From assembly GCF_026341035.1 (NCBI RefSeq), contig NZ_JAPEOQ010000001.1, positions 1,550,001 through 1,614,000 on the forward strand: a stretch of 64,000 nucleotides of DNA, written 5' to 3'. Numbering within the stretch: position 1 is the first letter of the stretch; each line of letters opens with the position of its first letter. This document shows positions 30,085 through 38,635 of this stretch, piece after piece. This DNA is from Streptomyces sp. NBC_01016 (GTDB taxonomy: Bacteria; Actinomycetota; Actinomycetes; Streptomycetales; Streptomycetaceae). Made by a program: the position numbers and the translations under genes. The notes below the pieces were generated by a model that was given only the letters and a program-made list of their open reading frames with translations, did no database searches and was not told where the DNA came from.

Positions 30085-30380
30085 ACGAAGGGAGGCCGGT
30101 TCCCCGGCCGAACGGCCGATGGGTAGCCAGCCCCAATCATCGTCACGAAGGACGGCGTGCTTCCTGAGCGCCGGGCTCTGGAATCTCTGGGAGCAGGGAC
30201 GAAACGGTTCACGGACATCCCGTAGCACCGCGGCGGGACACCGGTCGGGAACATGGGCGAGGGGAGACCGACGGGCACGGCACCCAGGCCCGTCGGCGTC
30301 ACGCCGATCAGGCAGAGACCGGGAGCGGTGACGCTCCCACACCCCAGAACTACGAAGGCGGCTACGGAGCGGGCAGGGTC
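30085..30380 (+). ncRNA. Candidate omega RNA (HEARO-type) of the IscB locus
   Basis: The 300-bp gap before the iscB remnant is dense in hairpins: GGCCGG-TTCC-CCGGCC (30094-30109), CGACGGGC pairing with GCCCGTCG (30269-30276, 30288-30295) and GGGAGCG-GTGA-CGCTCCC with a GNRA loop (30321-30338), the last just before the reading frame. IscB proteins use a long guide RNA encoded directly upstream of their gene and this is the matching position, strand and size. The 5' boundary, and so the guide, cannot be fixed by eye. Confidence 0.6.
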
Positions 30381-30383
30381 TTC

Positions 30384-31360
30384 GTGCTCGCCAAGGACGG
30401 GCAGCCGCTCATGCCCTGCCACCCTGCCCGCGCACGCGAACTCCTCCGGAAGGGGAGGGCCGTGGTGGTGCGGCAGGTTCCCTTTGTCATTCGGCTGAAG
30501 GACCGGACACGCTCCGATTCCGTGGTCGAGGGAGTGCAGCTACGTATCGACCCGGGCTCCAAGGGCTCAGGAATCGCACTCACCGACGAGAAGCGGGAAG
30601 CGTGCGGCCCGAAAACTGCCACCGTACGGCGAGGGTTGCTGAGCGCCGAGCTGCGGCACCGCGGCGACCGAATCAGCCATGCCATGCGACAACGCGCCGG
30701 ATATCGCCGCAGACGCCGCTCGGCCAACCTCCGCTACCGCACCCGTAGATCAGACAACCGCGCACACCGAGCAGACTGGCACCCACCCTCGTTGCGGCAC
30801 CGCGTGGACACCATCACCTCCATCGCATCCCGGTTCTGCCGCTACGCCCCCGTCACCGAAATACACATCGAGACGACGACATTCGACACCCACTCCATGA
30901 GCGTGGGCAGACAGCTGTACGGCAGCGAATACCAACAGGGCGCGCTCGCCGGTATGGGCACACGCGGCTATCTACGTACAAGGTGGTCCCGCACCTGCGC
31001 GTACTGCGGCGCGGTGAACGTGCCCCTCAACATCGAACACGTAAGGCCTCGAAGCCACGGCGGCTCTGCCCGCATCGCCAACCTCGTCCTGGCCTGCGCA
31101 CCTTGCAACCAAGCGAAGGGAAGCAGCACTTCGGATACGTCACCGGCGACCTGGTGCGAGCGGTGATCCCGAAGGGGAAGTGGGCCGGCACCTGGACAGG
31201 CCGCATCTCGGTCCGGGCCCGTGGCCAGCACAGTCTCACCACGCCCGGCGGCCGCATCAACGTCTCGTACCTCCACCTGCACCTGCTGCAAAGGGCGGAC
31301 GGCTATGCGTACAGCAGCCGTCAGGAAGCCGGTGTGTCAACGTCTCGAAAAATCGGTTGA
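30384..31360 (+). pseudogene. iscB: IscB RNA-guided nuclease, internally deleted and frame-broken
   Basis: Frame 1 from GTG 30384 reads PLMP domain (DGQPLMPCHPARARELLRKG), RuvC-I (LRIDPGSKGSGIAL, Asp56), Arg-rich bridge helix (RRRRRSANLRYRTRR, about 108-122), RuvC-II (EIHIETTTFD, Glu163) and HNH (CAYCGAV...IEHVRPRSHGG...CAPCNQAKG, His219). It then ends at 31166 after unrelated residues. The terminal part of an IscB (GYVTGDLVRAVIPKGKWAG ... LLQRADGYAYS) follows in another frame and stops at 31360. RuvC-III and its surroundings, roughly 110 residues, are missing. It cannot make a complete IscB. Codon use is less GC-extreme than that of its neighbours, in keeping with transfer. Confidence 0.85.
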
Positions 31361-31650
31361 GAGCTGCCGTGCGGGTTCGTAGGCTGCTTAGCACGATGAG
31401 GAGGGAGGTGGTTCGGAGCATGCATGAACGCCGGACAGTTGAGGTGACTGCGGGCTAGCGGCCCGACGTCGCATTTCGATTTCGGCGCCGGACCAGTGCG
31501 CGATATGTGCGCGCAGCCGGCCCAATCCCAAGCAGTCACCCGACCCGCGAGCCGCCGGTACGTCCGGCCGGCTTCCGACCGTCCTCAGGGGCGGGAGGAA
31601 CCAGGCTCGCGGGTCGTCTGTGTTTTGCCCCTTCCGTAAGGCCTCAGCTT
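31361..31650. other. Gene-free stretch after the IscB remnant
   Basis: 290 bp. No gene recognised. It holds a 13-bp inverted repeat, CGACCCGCGAGCC (31541-31553) and GGCTCGCGGGTCG (31604-31616), 50 bp apart, which could be a terminator for the ABC permease gene ending at 31651 or the scar of an element end. Confidence 0.6.
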
Positions 31651-33225
31651 TCAGCCTTTGCTTACCGCCAGCAGGATTTCCGGGAGGCGGTTCGATGTGC
31701 GCGGGGCCGCCAGGCGGAGGCCGAGGAACGTCGACGCCGCTCCGTACGCCGCTCCGATCGGGAGCAGGATCCAGGTCCAGGACGCCGAGCCCGTCGCGTG
31801 CAGGGTGATCGTGAGGGCCAGGACCGGGGTGCAGATGAGGGCCGCCGCGACCATGCCGCCGAAGATGGAGATCCACGCCAGACCCGCCTGGCCGGGCGCG
31901 ACGTTCTTGTAGCCCTCCTGCGGGATCGAGTACGGGAAGCGCGCCGAGGTCCACGCGCCGGTGGCGAGCATCGCGCCGAGCAGGGCGTAGGAGAGGCCGA
32001 GGACCTCGGGGAGGTCGGGCCAGGCGTTCAGCATCGCCGTGGTGATGACCGTGACGAGCGTGGCGTACGGGAGCGTGATCAGGAGCAGGGCGTACGCACG
32101 CGCGCGTAGTTCGGTGTAGGCGTCCTTCGGTGACGCGATCGTCATCGCCACCATCCAGAACGCCGATGTGTCCTGGCCGAACTGGTTGTACATCTGGATG
32201 CCGAGCATCCCGGAGGCGAAGCACGCGAAGTAGACGGTGCCGGTGCCCTGGAGGGCGTTGAAGACGGGGACGATCAGGCCGATCGCCAGGGATGTCACCC
32301 AGGCCGCTTTGGTTTTCGGGTCGCGCCATACGTAGCGGAGGCTGCGCTCCATGACCGTGCCGGTGCGGCCCTCCGGGAGCAGGTGGCGCCTACGTGTGCC
32401 GGTGCGGCGGCGGCCGGGGGTCGCCGCTTCGATCGTGGAGCCGTCCGGCGCGGTCATCAGGCGGGTCAGGGCGCGGCGCCAGAGGGTCAGGAGCGTCAGC
32501 AACGCCGCGGCGCAGAGGGCGAGTTGGGCCAGTGCCGTTCCGTAGGACGCCTTGCTCGCCGCGTCGACCGCCGCGATCGCCGATGCCGGGGGGATCCAGC
32601 CCAGGACCTTCGCCACCGGGTCGAGCGCGTCCACCCCGCCCGCCGCGCCGAGCCGCTGCACCCCGAAGTTCACGAGCTGCGCGCCGACCGCGATGACGAG
32701 CCCGCTCAGGACGGCGAGGTCGCGGCCCTTGCGGCTGGTGAGCAGCCGGATGTTGGCCGCGGCGACGGTCCGTGCGAGGGCGACGCAGGTGAGGACGGTG
32801 AGGGGGACTGCCAGTACCGCGACCACCGCGCCCGCCGCTCCGTGGGCCACTGCGTACGCGGCGCCGAACGCGAGGGAGAGGGTGAAGAGGGGGCCGATGC
32901 CGACCAGTGATGCCACGAGGAGGCCGCGGACCAGGGGGTCGGGGCGCAGCGGGAGCATCGCGAGGCGGGTGGGGTCGAGGGTCTCGTCGCCGCTGGGGAA
33001 GAAGAGCGGGAGGACGGCCCAGCCGAGGGCGAGGAGGGTGGTGAGGGGGATGCCGACGGTTGCGGCGTGCGCGTTGCCGTGGAGGAGGATCAGGCCGAGG
33101 AGTTGGAGTGCGCCGACGAGCGCTGCCGCGAGGAGGGACGCGATGTAGGCGGCTCGGCGGCCGGCGGATTGGCGGAGGCCGTTGCGGAGCAGGGCGAGTT
33201 TGAGTCGGACCAGTACGGATGTCAT
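31651..33225 (-). CDS. ABC-2-like exporter, large permease
   Basis: A membrane protein of 524 residues with at least ten hydrophobic segments in two groups (AAYIASLLAAALVGALQLLGL near the start, WILLPIGAAYGAASTFLGL near the end) around a cytoplasmic basic stretch (TPGRRRTGTRRRHLLPEGR). It fits the large two-component ABC-2 permeases of actinobacteria. ATG 33225 overlaps the TGA of the ATPase gene, so the two are coupled. Substrate unknown. Confidence 0.85.
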   Translation of the reverse strand: MTSVLVRLKLALLRNGLRQSAGRRAAYIASLLAAALVGALQLLGLILLHGNAHAATVGIPLTTLLALGWAVLPLFFPSGDETLDPTRLAMLPLRPDPLVRGLLVASLVGIGPLFTLSLAFGAAYAVAHGAAGAVVAVLAVPLTVLTCVALARTVAAANIRLLTSRKGRDLAVLSGLVIAVGAQLVNFGVQRLGAAGGVDALDPVAKVLGWIPPASAIAAVDAASKASYGTALAQLALCAAALLTLLTLWRRALTRLMTAPDGSTIEAATPGRRRTGTRRRHLLPEGRTGTVMERSLRYVWRDPKTKAAWVTSLAIGLIVPVFNALQGTGTVYFACFASGMLGIQMYNQFGQDTSAFWMVAMTIASPKDAYTELRARAYALLLITLPYATLVTVITTAMLNAWPDLPEVLGLSYALLGAMLATGAWTSARFPYSIPQEGYKNVAPGQAGLAWISIFGGMVAAALICTPVLALTITLHATGSASWTWILLPIGAAYGAASTFLGLRLAAPRTSNRLPEILLAVSKG

Positions 33226-34166
33226 GGGCGGGTCCGTTTGTTGCGCCGTGACGGGGTTGACGTCGCGGGGCTCTGCCCCGGACCCCGCTGCTCAATCGCC
33301 GCAGAGGCTTCAGTTTGTGGTGCTGACCTGCTGCCAAGCCAGTCCAGCGTTCCACCGGCGCCTCGCCCATGCGCCCCCACCAGTTCCAGGAACGCCTCCT
33401 GCAAGGAGTTCGCCTCGCCGCGGACCTCCGCCAGCGGACCCTGCGCTCGGATGCGGCCCGCCGCCATCACCGCTACCCAGTCGCAGAGTGACTCGACCAG
33501 TTCCATGACGTGGGAGGAGAAGACGACCGTCGCGCCGGAGCGTGTGTAGCGTTCCAGGACGCCGCGGATCGTCTGGGCCGAGACGGGGTCGACGCCCTCG
33601 AACGGTTCGTCCAGGAAGAGGACTTCGGGGTTGTGGAGGAGGGCCGCGGCGAGGCCGATCTTCTTGCGCATGCCGGTCGAGTAGTCGACGACGAGTTTGT
33701 TGCGGGCTCCGGCCAGGTCCAGTACGTCGAGGAGCTGGTCGGCGCGTTTGTCGACCTCCGCGCCGGGCAGTCCGCGCAACCGGCCGGTGTACGCGAGGAG
33801 TTCGTGGCCGGAGAGGCGTTCGAAGAGGCGCAGGCCCTCCGGGAGGACGCCGATGCGTGCCTTGACCTCGGCGGGGTCGGCCCAGACGTCGTGTCCTGCG
33901 ACGTACACGGTGCCCCGGTCGGGGCGGAGCAGGCCGGTGACCATGGAGAGGGTGGTGGTCTTGCCCGCCCCGTTCGGCCCGACGAGGCCGATGAACCGGC
34001 CTGCGGGCAGGGCGAGTTCGATGCCGGCCACGGCGGCCTGCTGCCCGAACGACTTCCATAGGTCGTGTACGCGTACGGCTGCGGTTTCCTCGGCCGAGGT
34101 CAACTGTGCCCGCCCTTCCTCGTCTTCGTCCGTCCGGGCACGATACGTCGACCGAGGGCGGGCCAC
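33222..34166 (-). CDS. ABC transporter ATPase with a repeat-derived C terminus
   Basis: ATPase of the exporter: Walker [10 protein letters not shown], signature YSTGMRKKIGLAA (a variant of LSGGQ), Walker B VLFLDEPFEGVDP. The start is uncertain: GTG 34166 or TTG 34103 (TSAEETAAVRVHDLW); a frame up to 34373 runs into the MITE and was rejected. The last 29 or so residues (EASAAIEQRGPGQSPATSTP and beyond) are the translation of dispersed repeat copy D, so the natural C terminus has been replaced while the coupling to the permease start was kept. Confidence 0.82.
   Translation of the reverse strand: MARPRSTYRARTDEDEEGRAQLTSAEETAAVRVHDLWKSFGQQAAVAGIELALPAGRFIGLVGPNGAGKTTTLSMVTGLLRPDRGTVYVAGHDVWADPAEVKARIGVLPEGLRLFERLSGHELLAYTGRLRGLPGAEVDKRADQLLDVLDLAGARNKLVVDYSTGMRKKIGLAAALLHNPEVLFLDEPFEGVDPVSAQTIRGVLERYTRSGATVVFSSHVMELVESLCDWVAVMAAGRIRAQGPLAEVRGEANSLQEAFLELVGAHGRGAGGTLDWLGSRSAPQTEASAAIEQRGPGQSPATSTPSRRNKRTRP
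33252..33312 (+). repeat. Dispersed GC repeat, copy D, inside a reading frame
   Basis: CGGGGCTCTGCCCCGGACCC followed by CGCTGCTCAATCGCCGCAG. It matches copies A and F closely but lies within the ATPase gene, about 30 bp before its stop, and is read through in frame on the minus strand. Confidence 0.85.
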
Positions 34167-34177
34167 ATGGAGGCGCA

Positions 34178-34410
34178 GGGCCCTTCTGACGGATCCTGCT
34201 GGAGTCGCGGGGCCTGGCACGCGCATCTGCGGCGTTGTCGTCGGTTGCCAACTCCCCCACCCTCGAACCAGGCTTCGCCAGGCTCGGGCGGGAGGTACCC
34301 CCTTCGCGTTGTCGCCCTCCTCCGCCTTGCAGCTGCACGCACCAGGCCCCGCTTGTCGGCACCGGACATTCACGGCCGCCCGAATCCAGCCTGATCCGTC
34401 AGAAGGGCCC
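34178..34410. mobile_element. 233-bp MITE-like element with 18-bp terminal inverted repeats
   Basis: Left end GGGCCCTTCTGACGGATC (34178-34195) is the exact reverse complement of the right end GATCCGTCAGAAGGGCCC (34393-34410). The match continues inward for 12 more bases with 3 mismatches. There is no transposase gene inside, so it would need a transposase in trans. No clear target duplication is visible. It lies between the ABC operon start and the primase-like gene, and the primase stop codon is formed at its right edge. Confidence 0.8.
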
Positions 34411-35120
34411 TACCCGCGTTTGCCTTCGCGCCCGCACGCGTACGCCAGTGGGGAGATGAGTTCCTCCGCGTCCGGGAGCCAGCGGTTCGCGGCGGTCGGG
34501 CGGCAGGCCCACTGGGCGGCGCCCCGGCTGCCGAAGCGGGTCGGGGGAGCGGCGACGTACTGGCCCTCGCCGAGCGTGAGCAGGTCGAGGGAGGCCGGGG
34601 GCCAGCCCAGCTTCCGTACGAGGTCGGGGATCTTGGCGGTGGCGCCGGGGAGCACGAAGAACTGCATACGGCGGTCCGGGGTGCAGGTCACGGGGCCGAG
34701 GGTGAGTTCCATGCGCTCCATGCGGGCGAGGGCGAGGAACCCGGCGGTCTCCGGCACGTCGATCGCGTCGAAGGTGCGGCCCGTGGGGAGGAGGATCGAC
34801 GCGTTCGGCTGCTTCGACCACAGCCGGCGGGCCACGGTCGCGCTGCCGGTCGCCTGCGTCGCCCAGTCGGGGCGTGCGGGGTGCGCGCCGGGGGCGGGGC
34901 ACTGGGGGGAGCCGCACGAGCAGCGCTGGACGCCGTCGCCGATCTCCAGCCAGGTGCCCGGGAACACGTCCCAGTGCCGCTCTTCCGCGTAGCGGACGGC
35001 GGTGTCCAGGAGCGAGTCGCCGCGCTGCTGCGGGATCTGTCCGGCGGCGGTGGCGGGTGGGTTGACGTCCGAGGTGCCTGCGATGGTCTCTTCCACGTCG
35101 TTCTCAACTCTCGCCGCCAC
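34410..35120 (-). CDS. Bifunctional primase/polymerase N-domain-like protein
   Basis: A protein of 236 residues from GTG 35120, or 228 from GTG 35096 (MEETIAGTSD). SLLDTAVRYAEERHWDVFPGTW, CSCGSPQCPAPGAHPARPDWA (the Cys cluster) and later ASLDLLTLGEGQYVAAPPTR are typical of the prim-pol family proteins found in Streptomyces, which are shorter than replicative primases and mostly lack a known role. The TAG stop uses the last base of the MITE-like element's right end, so the C terminus may have been shortened by the insertion. Confidence 0.78.
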   Translation of the reverse strand: MAARVENDVEETIAGTSDVNPPATAAGQIPQQRGDSLLDTAVRYAEERHWDVFPGTWLEIGDGVQRCSCGSPQCPAPGAHPARPDWATQATGSATVARRLWSKQPNASILLPTGRTFDAIDVPETAGFLALARMERMELTLGPVTCTPDRRMQFFVLPGATAKIPDLVRKLGWPPASLDLLTLGEGQYVAAPPTRFGSRGAAQWACRPTAANRWLPDAEELISPLAYACGREGKRG

Positions 35121-35398
35121 GGAGGGTTACGGGCGCACGTACGGGCGGAGCGGGAGCATCGTTCCCGCATGTGGGGCGCATGGGTGCATGGGTGGGGGCG
35201 CGCGGGCGAGGAGGCCCCGGGTGGTGGGTAGTGCGGGGAGGTAACAAGCGCGGCAACGCGACGGACCGGCGTCACACGGGCGTGTGTTTGACACCCGTTT
35301 GTGGTGCATCTTCCGTTTCCACTCAGGGCAGTGATGATCCAACGACCGGCTGTTGACCGGCAGTCGGACACCCGGACGGGCACAGCAGGGGGTACGCC
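35121..35398. promoter_or_regulatory. Divergent promoter region with palindrome
   Basis: 278 bp between the primase-like and TPR-regulator genes. CACACGGGCGTGTG (35273-35286) is a perfect 14-bp palindrome and is followed by TTTGACACCCGTTTGTGG, whose ACACCCGT is a partial inverted copy of ACGGGCGTGT. It may be an operator for one of the flanking proteins. Confidence 0.5.
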
Positions 35399-36787
35399 AT
35401 GGCCGCACGGCCTCTCGTAGCGCGACAGCCCAATGAACGGCTGCAGGCGCTCATCCAGGAAGCGGGCTGTTCGAACGCGGGGTTCGCACGCCGGGTCAAT
35501 ATGTGCGGTGCGGAGCACGGGCTCGATCTGCGCTACGACAAGACGTCCGTGGCGCGTTGGCTGCGCGGGCAGCAGCCGCGCGGCCGGGCGCCGGGGATCA
35601 TCGCGGAGGCGCTCGGCCGCAAGCTCGGGCGCACGGTGACCATCGACGAGATCGGGATGGCCAACGGGAAGAACCTCGCCTCCGGTGTCGGGCTCCAGTT
35701 CTCGCCCACCGTGCTCGGCGCCATTGAGCAGGTGTGCGAGCTGTGGCGAAGTGACGTGGGGCGCAGGGACTTTCTCTCCGGTTCGTCCGTGGCGTCCTCG
35801 GCGCTCGTCGAGCCGAGCAGGGACTGGCTGATCTCCGTGCCGGACTCGCAGGTGGCGCGGGCGGCCGGGCCGCGGGTGGGTCCTTCGGACGTGGCGGCGG
35901 TGCGGGCGATGACGCAGGCGCTGACCAACCTTGACCATCAGTACGGGAGCGGGCATGTGCGCCCGGTGCTCGTGCACTACCTGAACAGTGTGGTGAGCGG
36001 GCTGCTCGCGGGCTCGTACCGCGAGGCGGTGGGGCGTGAACTGTTCTCCGCCGTCGCGCGGTTGACGGAGCTCGCCGGGTACATGGCGATCGACACCGGT
36101 CAGCCGGGGCTCGCGCAGCGGTACTACATCCAGGCTCTGCGGCTTGCGCAGGCGGCCGGTGACCGTGGCTACGGCGGGTATGTGCTGGCCGCGTCCATGA
36201 GTCACCTGGCGGCGCAGCTCGGCAATCCGCGTGAGATCTCCCAGCTCGCCCGCGCGGCTCAGGAGGGGGCGCGCGGGCGTGTGACGCCGCGCGCTGAGGC
36301 GATGTTCCATGCCGCCGAAGCGCGCGGCCACGCACTCCTCGGGGACGTGAGGTCGGCGCAGTCCTCCTCCTCGCGCGCGGTCGCCGCCCTGGAGCAGGCC
36401 GAAGGGCGGACCGACTCCGGGGACGACCCGGTGTGGATCGCGCACTTCGACCAGGCCTATCTGGCGGACGAACTGGCGCACTGTCACCGTGACTTGGGTC
36501 AGTCGAGGGACGCGGCGCGGTGTGCGCAGGAGTCGTTGGACGGGCATCCGGAGTCGCGGGCCCGGCGTCGCGCGATCGGCCTCGTGCTGCTGGCGACGGC
36601 GCAGGTGCAGCAGCGGGAGGTGGAACAGGCCTGTCACACGGGACTTCGGGCCGTCGAGCTGCTCGGCACGGTGCGTTCGAATCGGGGCGCGGAGTATCTG
36701 GACGACTTCAGGGAGCGTCTCGATCCGTTCCGGGAGGAGCCCGTGGTGCGGGAGTTCGGGGCGCGAATGGAGCTTCAGGCGGCGTGA
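35399..36787 (+). CDS. Helix-turn-helix/TPR regulatory protein
   Basis: A protein of 462 residues. The N-terminal 90 residues look like a degenerate XRE-type DNA-binding domain (LQALIQEAGCSNAGFARRVN, TSVARWLRGQQPRGRAP). The rest is helical with TPR-like repeats (AQRYYIQALRLAQAAGDRGYGGY, ARCAQESLDGHPESRARRR). This layout is common in Streptomyces regulators that affect development or antibiotic production, such as the NsdA group, but I cannot assign it to one. ATG 35399 follows GCAGGGGG. Confidence 0.78.
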   Translation: MAARPLVARQPNERLQALIQEAGCSNAGFARRVNMCGAEHGLDLRYDKTSVARWLRGQQPRGRAPGIIAEALGRKLGRTVTIDEIGMANGKNLASGVGLQFSPTVLGAIEQVCELWRSDVGRRDFLSGSSVASSALVEPSRDWLISVPDSQVARAAGPRVGPSDVAAVRAMTQALTNLDHQYGSGHVRPVLVHYLNSVVSGLLAGSYREAVGRELFSAVARLTELAGYMAIDTGQPGLAQRYYIQALRLAQAAGDRGYGGYVLAASMSHLAAQLGNPREISQLARAAQEGARGRVTPRAEAMFHAAEARGHALLGDVRSAQSSSSRAVAALEQAEGRTDSGDDPVWIAHFDQAYLADELAHCHRDLGQSRDAARCAQESLDGHPESRARRRAIGLVLLATAQVQQREVEQACHTGLRAVELLGTVRSNRGAEYLDDFRERLDPFREEPVVREFGARMELQAA

Positions 36788-36977
36788 GCGGCGCACTTGT
36801 GTGGACATGAGCGGCGTACTGGTGTGACGTGAGCTGTGTCATAACGGGCAAGCCGGCAGGCGGTTTTGTTAGTCGCGTCACTGGGGAGGCTTCCGGGGTT
36901 TGAGGTGCGTAGCACGGGCGTACGAAGACCCGGTAGCGTGAGCCGACGATTCCGACCCCCTACGTAGGAGTCTTACG

Positions 36978-38555
36978 GTGACGGAGCAGAGCGGGCAGAG
37001 TGGGCAGGGCGAACGCCCGCACCTTCCGCAGGCGCGGCAGACGCACGAAGGTGTCGTGCTGCCTGCCGACGGCGGTGAGCCCCTGTTGCCGGGCACGTAC
37101 GGCGACCAGGCGGGTCCGGCGGGCGCGAGCCCGTGGGGGCAGCCCTGGGGGCCCGAGTCCCAGCAGGCGCACAACGCCGGGCCGATGCCGACCTACGACG
37201 GGTCCATGCCTACGTACGAGTGGGGCCAGCCGCAGGGCGCCGCGGCGATGCCGCCCGCGCAGCAGCAGGACCCCCATGCGCTGCCGCACCAGTCCTACGG
37301 TGCCGCCCTGCCGCAGCAGCAGCCCGCGCAGGCGCTGCCGCAGCAGTACGCGGAGGCGGGGCCGCTGCCGCCCGCGGCTCCCGCGGGACCCGCCCCCGGT
37401 GCCTACGACGGGGACGCCACGCAGTACATACCCCCGGCCCAGCAGCAGGCGGCCCAGTACGCGGCCGGTCCCGGGCTGCCGCCGGAGGCTCCCGCCCCGG
37501 ACGCCACGCAGTTCCTGGGGCGCGCGCAGCCGATGCCCGATGCGGCGCCGCCCGGCTACGGGGGCTCCCCCGACAGCCAGGCCACGCAGTACATACCGCC
37601 GGTGCCCGGGCAGCCGATGCCGGGCCAGGCGATGCCCCCTCAGGGCATGCCCCCTCAAGGGATGCCCGCTCAGGGGATGCCCGCTCAGGATCAGGGCTAC
37701 GGGGTACGTCCCGGAGCGCCCGGTGAGCGGCAGCCGCCGGCCGAGTTCGACGCCCTGTTCCGTACGGAGCCGGAGAGCGCGGCCGGAGCGACGCAGCAGA
37801 TGCCGCGCTTCGACCCGAACGCGGCGCCGCCCGGACCCGGTGGACCGGGGGCGCCGGGCATGACGCCGCCCCCGCAGCAGTACGGGTACGAGCCCGAGCC
37901 CCCGCGCGGCGGCAAGACCCGCACCGGTTCCAAGGTGCCGCTGATCGCCGCGGTCGGCGTGGCCATCCTCGTCGTGGGTGTCGGCGCGGGCGCCATGCTC
38001 AGCGGCGGGGACGACGACGACAAGAAGACGGACGCGACGAAGAACGTGTCGAACTCGGCGCCCGCGTCCGAGTCGGCCTCGCCGTCCGTCGACCCGGCCA
38101 AGGCGCAGGCCGTCGAGCTCGACAAGCTGCTCGGCGATTCCAACAACAGCCGTTCCGCCGTGGTGCGTTCGGTCGCGAACATCGGCGGCTGCAAGGCGCT
38201 GCCCCAGGCGTCGAAGGACCTGCGCAGCGCGGCGAACCAGCGCAACGACCTGGTGACGCGCCTCGGCGCGCTTCAGGTGGACCAGCTGCCCGAGCACGCC
38301 CGTCTCACCGCCGCGCTCACCAGCGCCTGGAAGGCCTCCGCGTCCGCGGACGCCCACTACGCGAAGTGGGGCGACCAGGTCGCTGGGAAGAAGCGCGCGC
38401 TGTGCAAGAAGGGGCATGCCAAGCCGACGTCGGAGCGCAGGGCCGGTGACGGGGCGAGCGGCACGGCGTCCACGCAGAAGCAGCAGGCCTCGAAGCTGTG
38501 GAACGAGATCGCGAGCAAGTACGGGCTGACCCAGCGCTCGGCCGTCCAGCTCTGA
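36978..38555 (+). CDS. Pro/Gln-rich membrane protein with extracytoplasmic domain
   Basis: A protein of 525 residues from GTG 36978 (TAGGAG upstream). Residues 1-310 are low-complexity and cytoplasmic, rich in Pro, Gln and Ala, with repeats of DATQYIPP and a run of MPPQG/MPAQG units encoded by 15-bp repeats near 37630-37690. One transmembrane helix follows (VPLIAAVGVAILVVGVGAG), then an acidic linker and an outside domain of about 170 residues with a Cys pair (GGCKALPQ and KKRALCKKG). Function unknown; the N part may be a scaffold. Confidence 0.8.
   Translation: MTEQSGQSGQGERPHLPQARQTHEGVVLPADGGEPLLPGTYGDQAGPAGASPWGQPWGPESQQAHNAGPMPTYDGSMPTYEWGQPQGAAAMPPAQQQDPHALPHQSYGAALPQQQPAQALPQQYAEAGPLPPAAPAGPAPGAYDGDATQYIPPAQQQAAQYAAGPGLPPEAPAPDATQFLGRAQPMPDAAPPGYGGSPDSQATQYIPPVPGQPMPGQAMPPQGMPPQGMPAQGMPAQDQGYGVRPGAPGERQPPAEFDALFRTEPESAAGATQQMPRFDPNAAPPGPGGPGAPGMTPPPQQYGYEPEPPRGGKTRTGSKVPLIAAVGVAILVVGVGAGAMLSGGDDDDKKTDATKNVSNSAPASESASPSVDPAKAQAVELDKLLGDSNNSRSAVVRSVANIGGCKALPQASKDLRSAANQRNDLVTRLGALQVDQLPEHARLTAALTSAWKASASADAHYAKWGDQVAGKKRALCKKGHAKPTSERRAGDGASGTASTQKQQASKLWNEIASKYGLTQRSAVQL
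37626..37690 (+). repeat. 15-bp coding repeat (MPPQG/MPAQG)
   Basis: Four 15-bp units of the form ATGCCCCCTCAGGGC or ATGCCCGCTCAGGGG, in frame, encode MPPQGMPPQGMPAQGMPAQD in the low-complexity cytoplasmic region. Confidence 0.75.
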
Positions 38556-38565
38556 CGGGTTCGGC

Positions 38566-38635
38566 GGCAGCCGCGATCTCGGAGGCAGTCGCGGCCTCGG
38601 AGGCAGTCGCGGATTCGGAAGCGGTCGCGATCAGG
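38566..38635. repeat. 18-bp tandem repeat between convergent genes
   Basis: Units GGCAGCCGCGATCTCGGA (38566-38583), GGCAGTCGCGGCCTCGGA (38584-38601), GGCAGTCGCGGATTCGGA (38602-38619) and a partial fourth that runs into the stop codon of the binding-protein gene at 38631. Confidence 0.8.

Noticed and set aside
30253..30498. 81-codon frame starting MGEGRPTGTAPRPVG
   Set aside because: It overlaps the candidate omega RNA and the IscB start in another frame and has no recognisable features.
34178..34373. N-terminal extension of the ABC ATPase up to 34373
   Set aside because: The extra residues are the translation of the MITE-like element and have no relation to ABC proteins.
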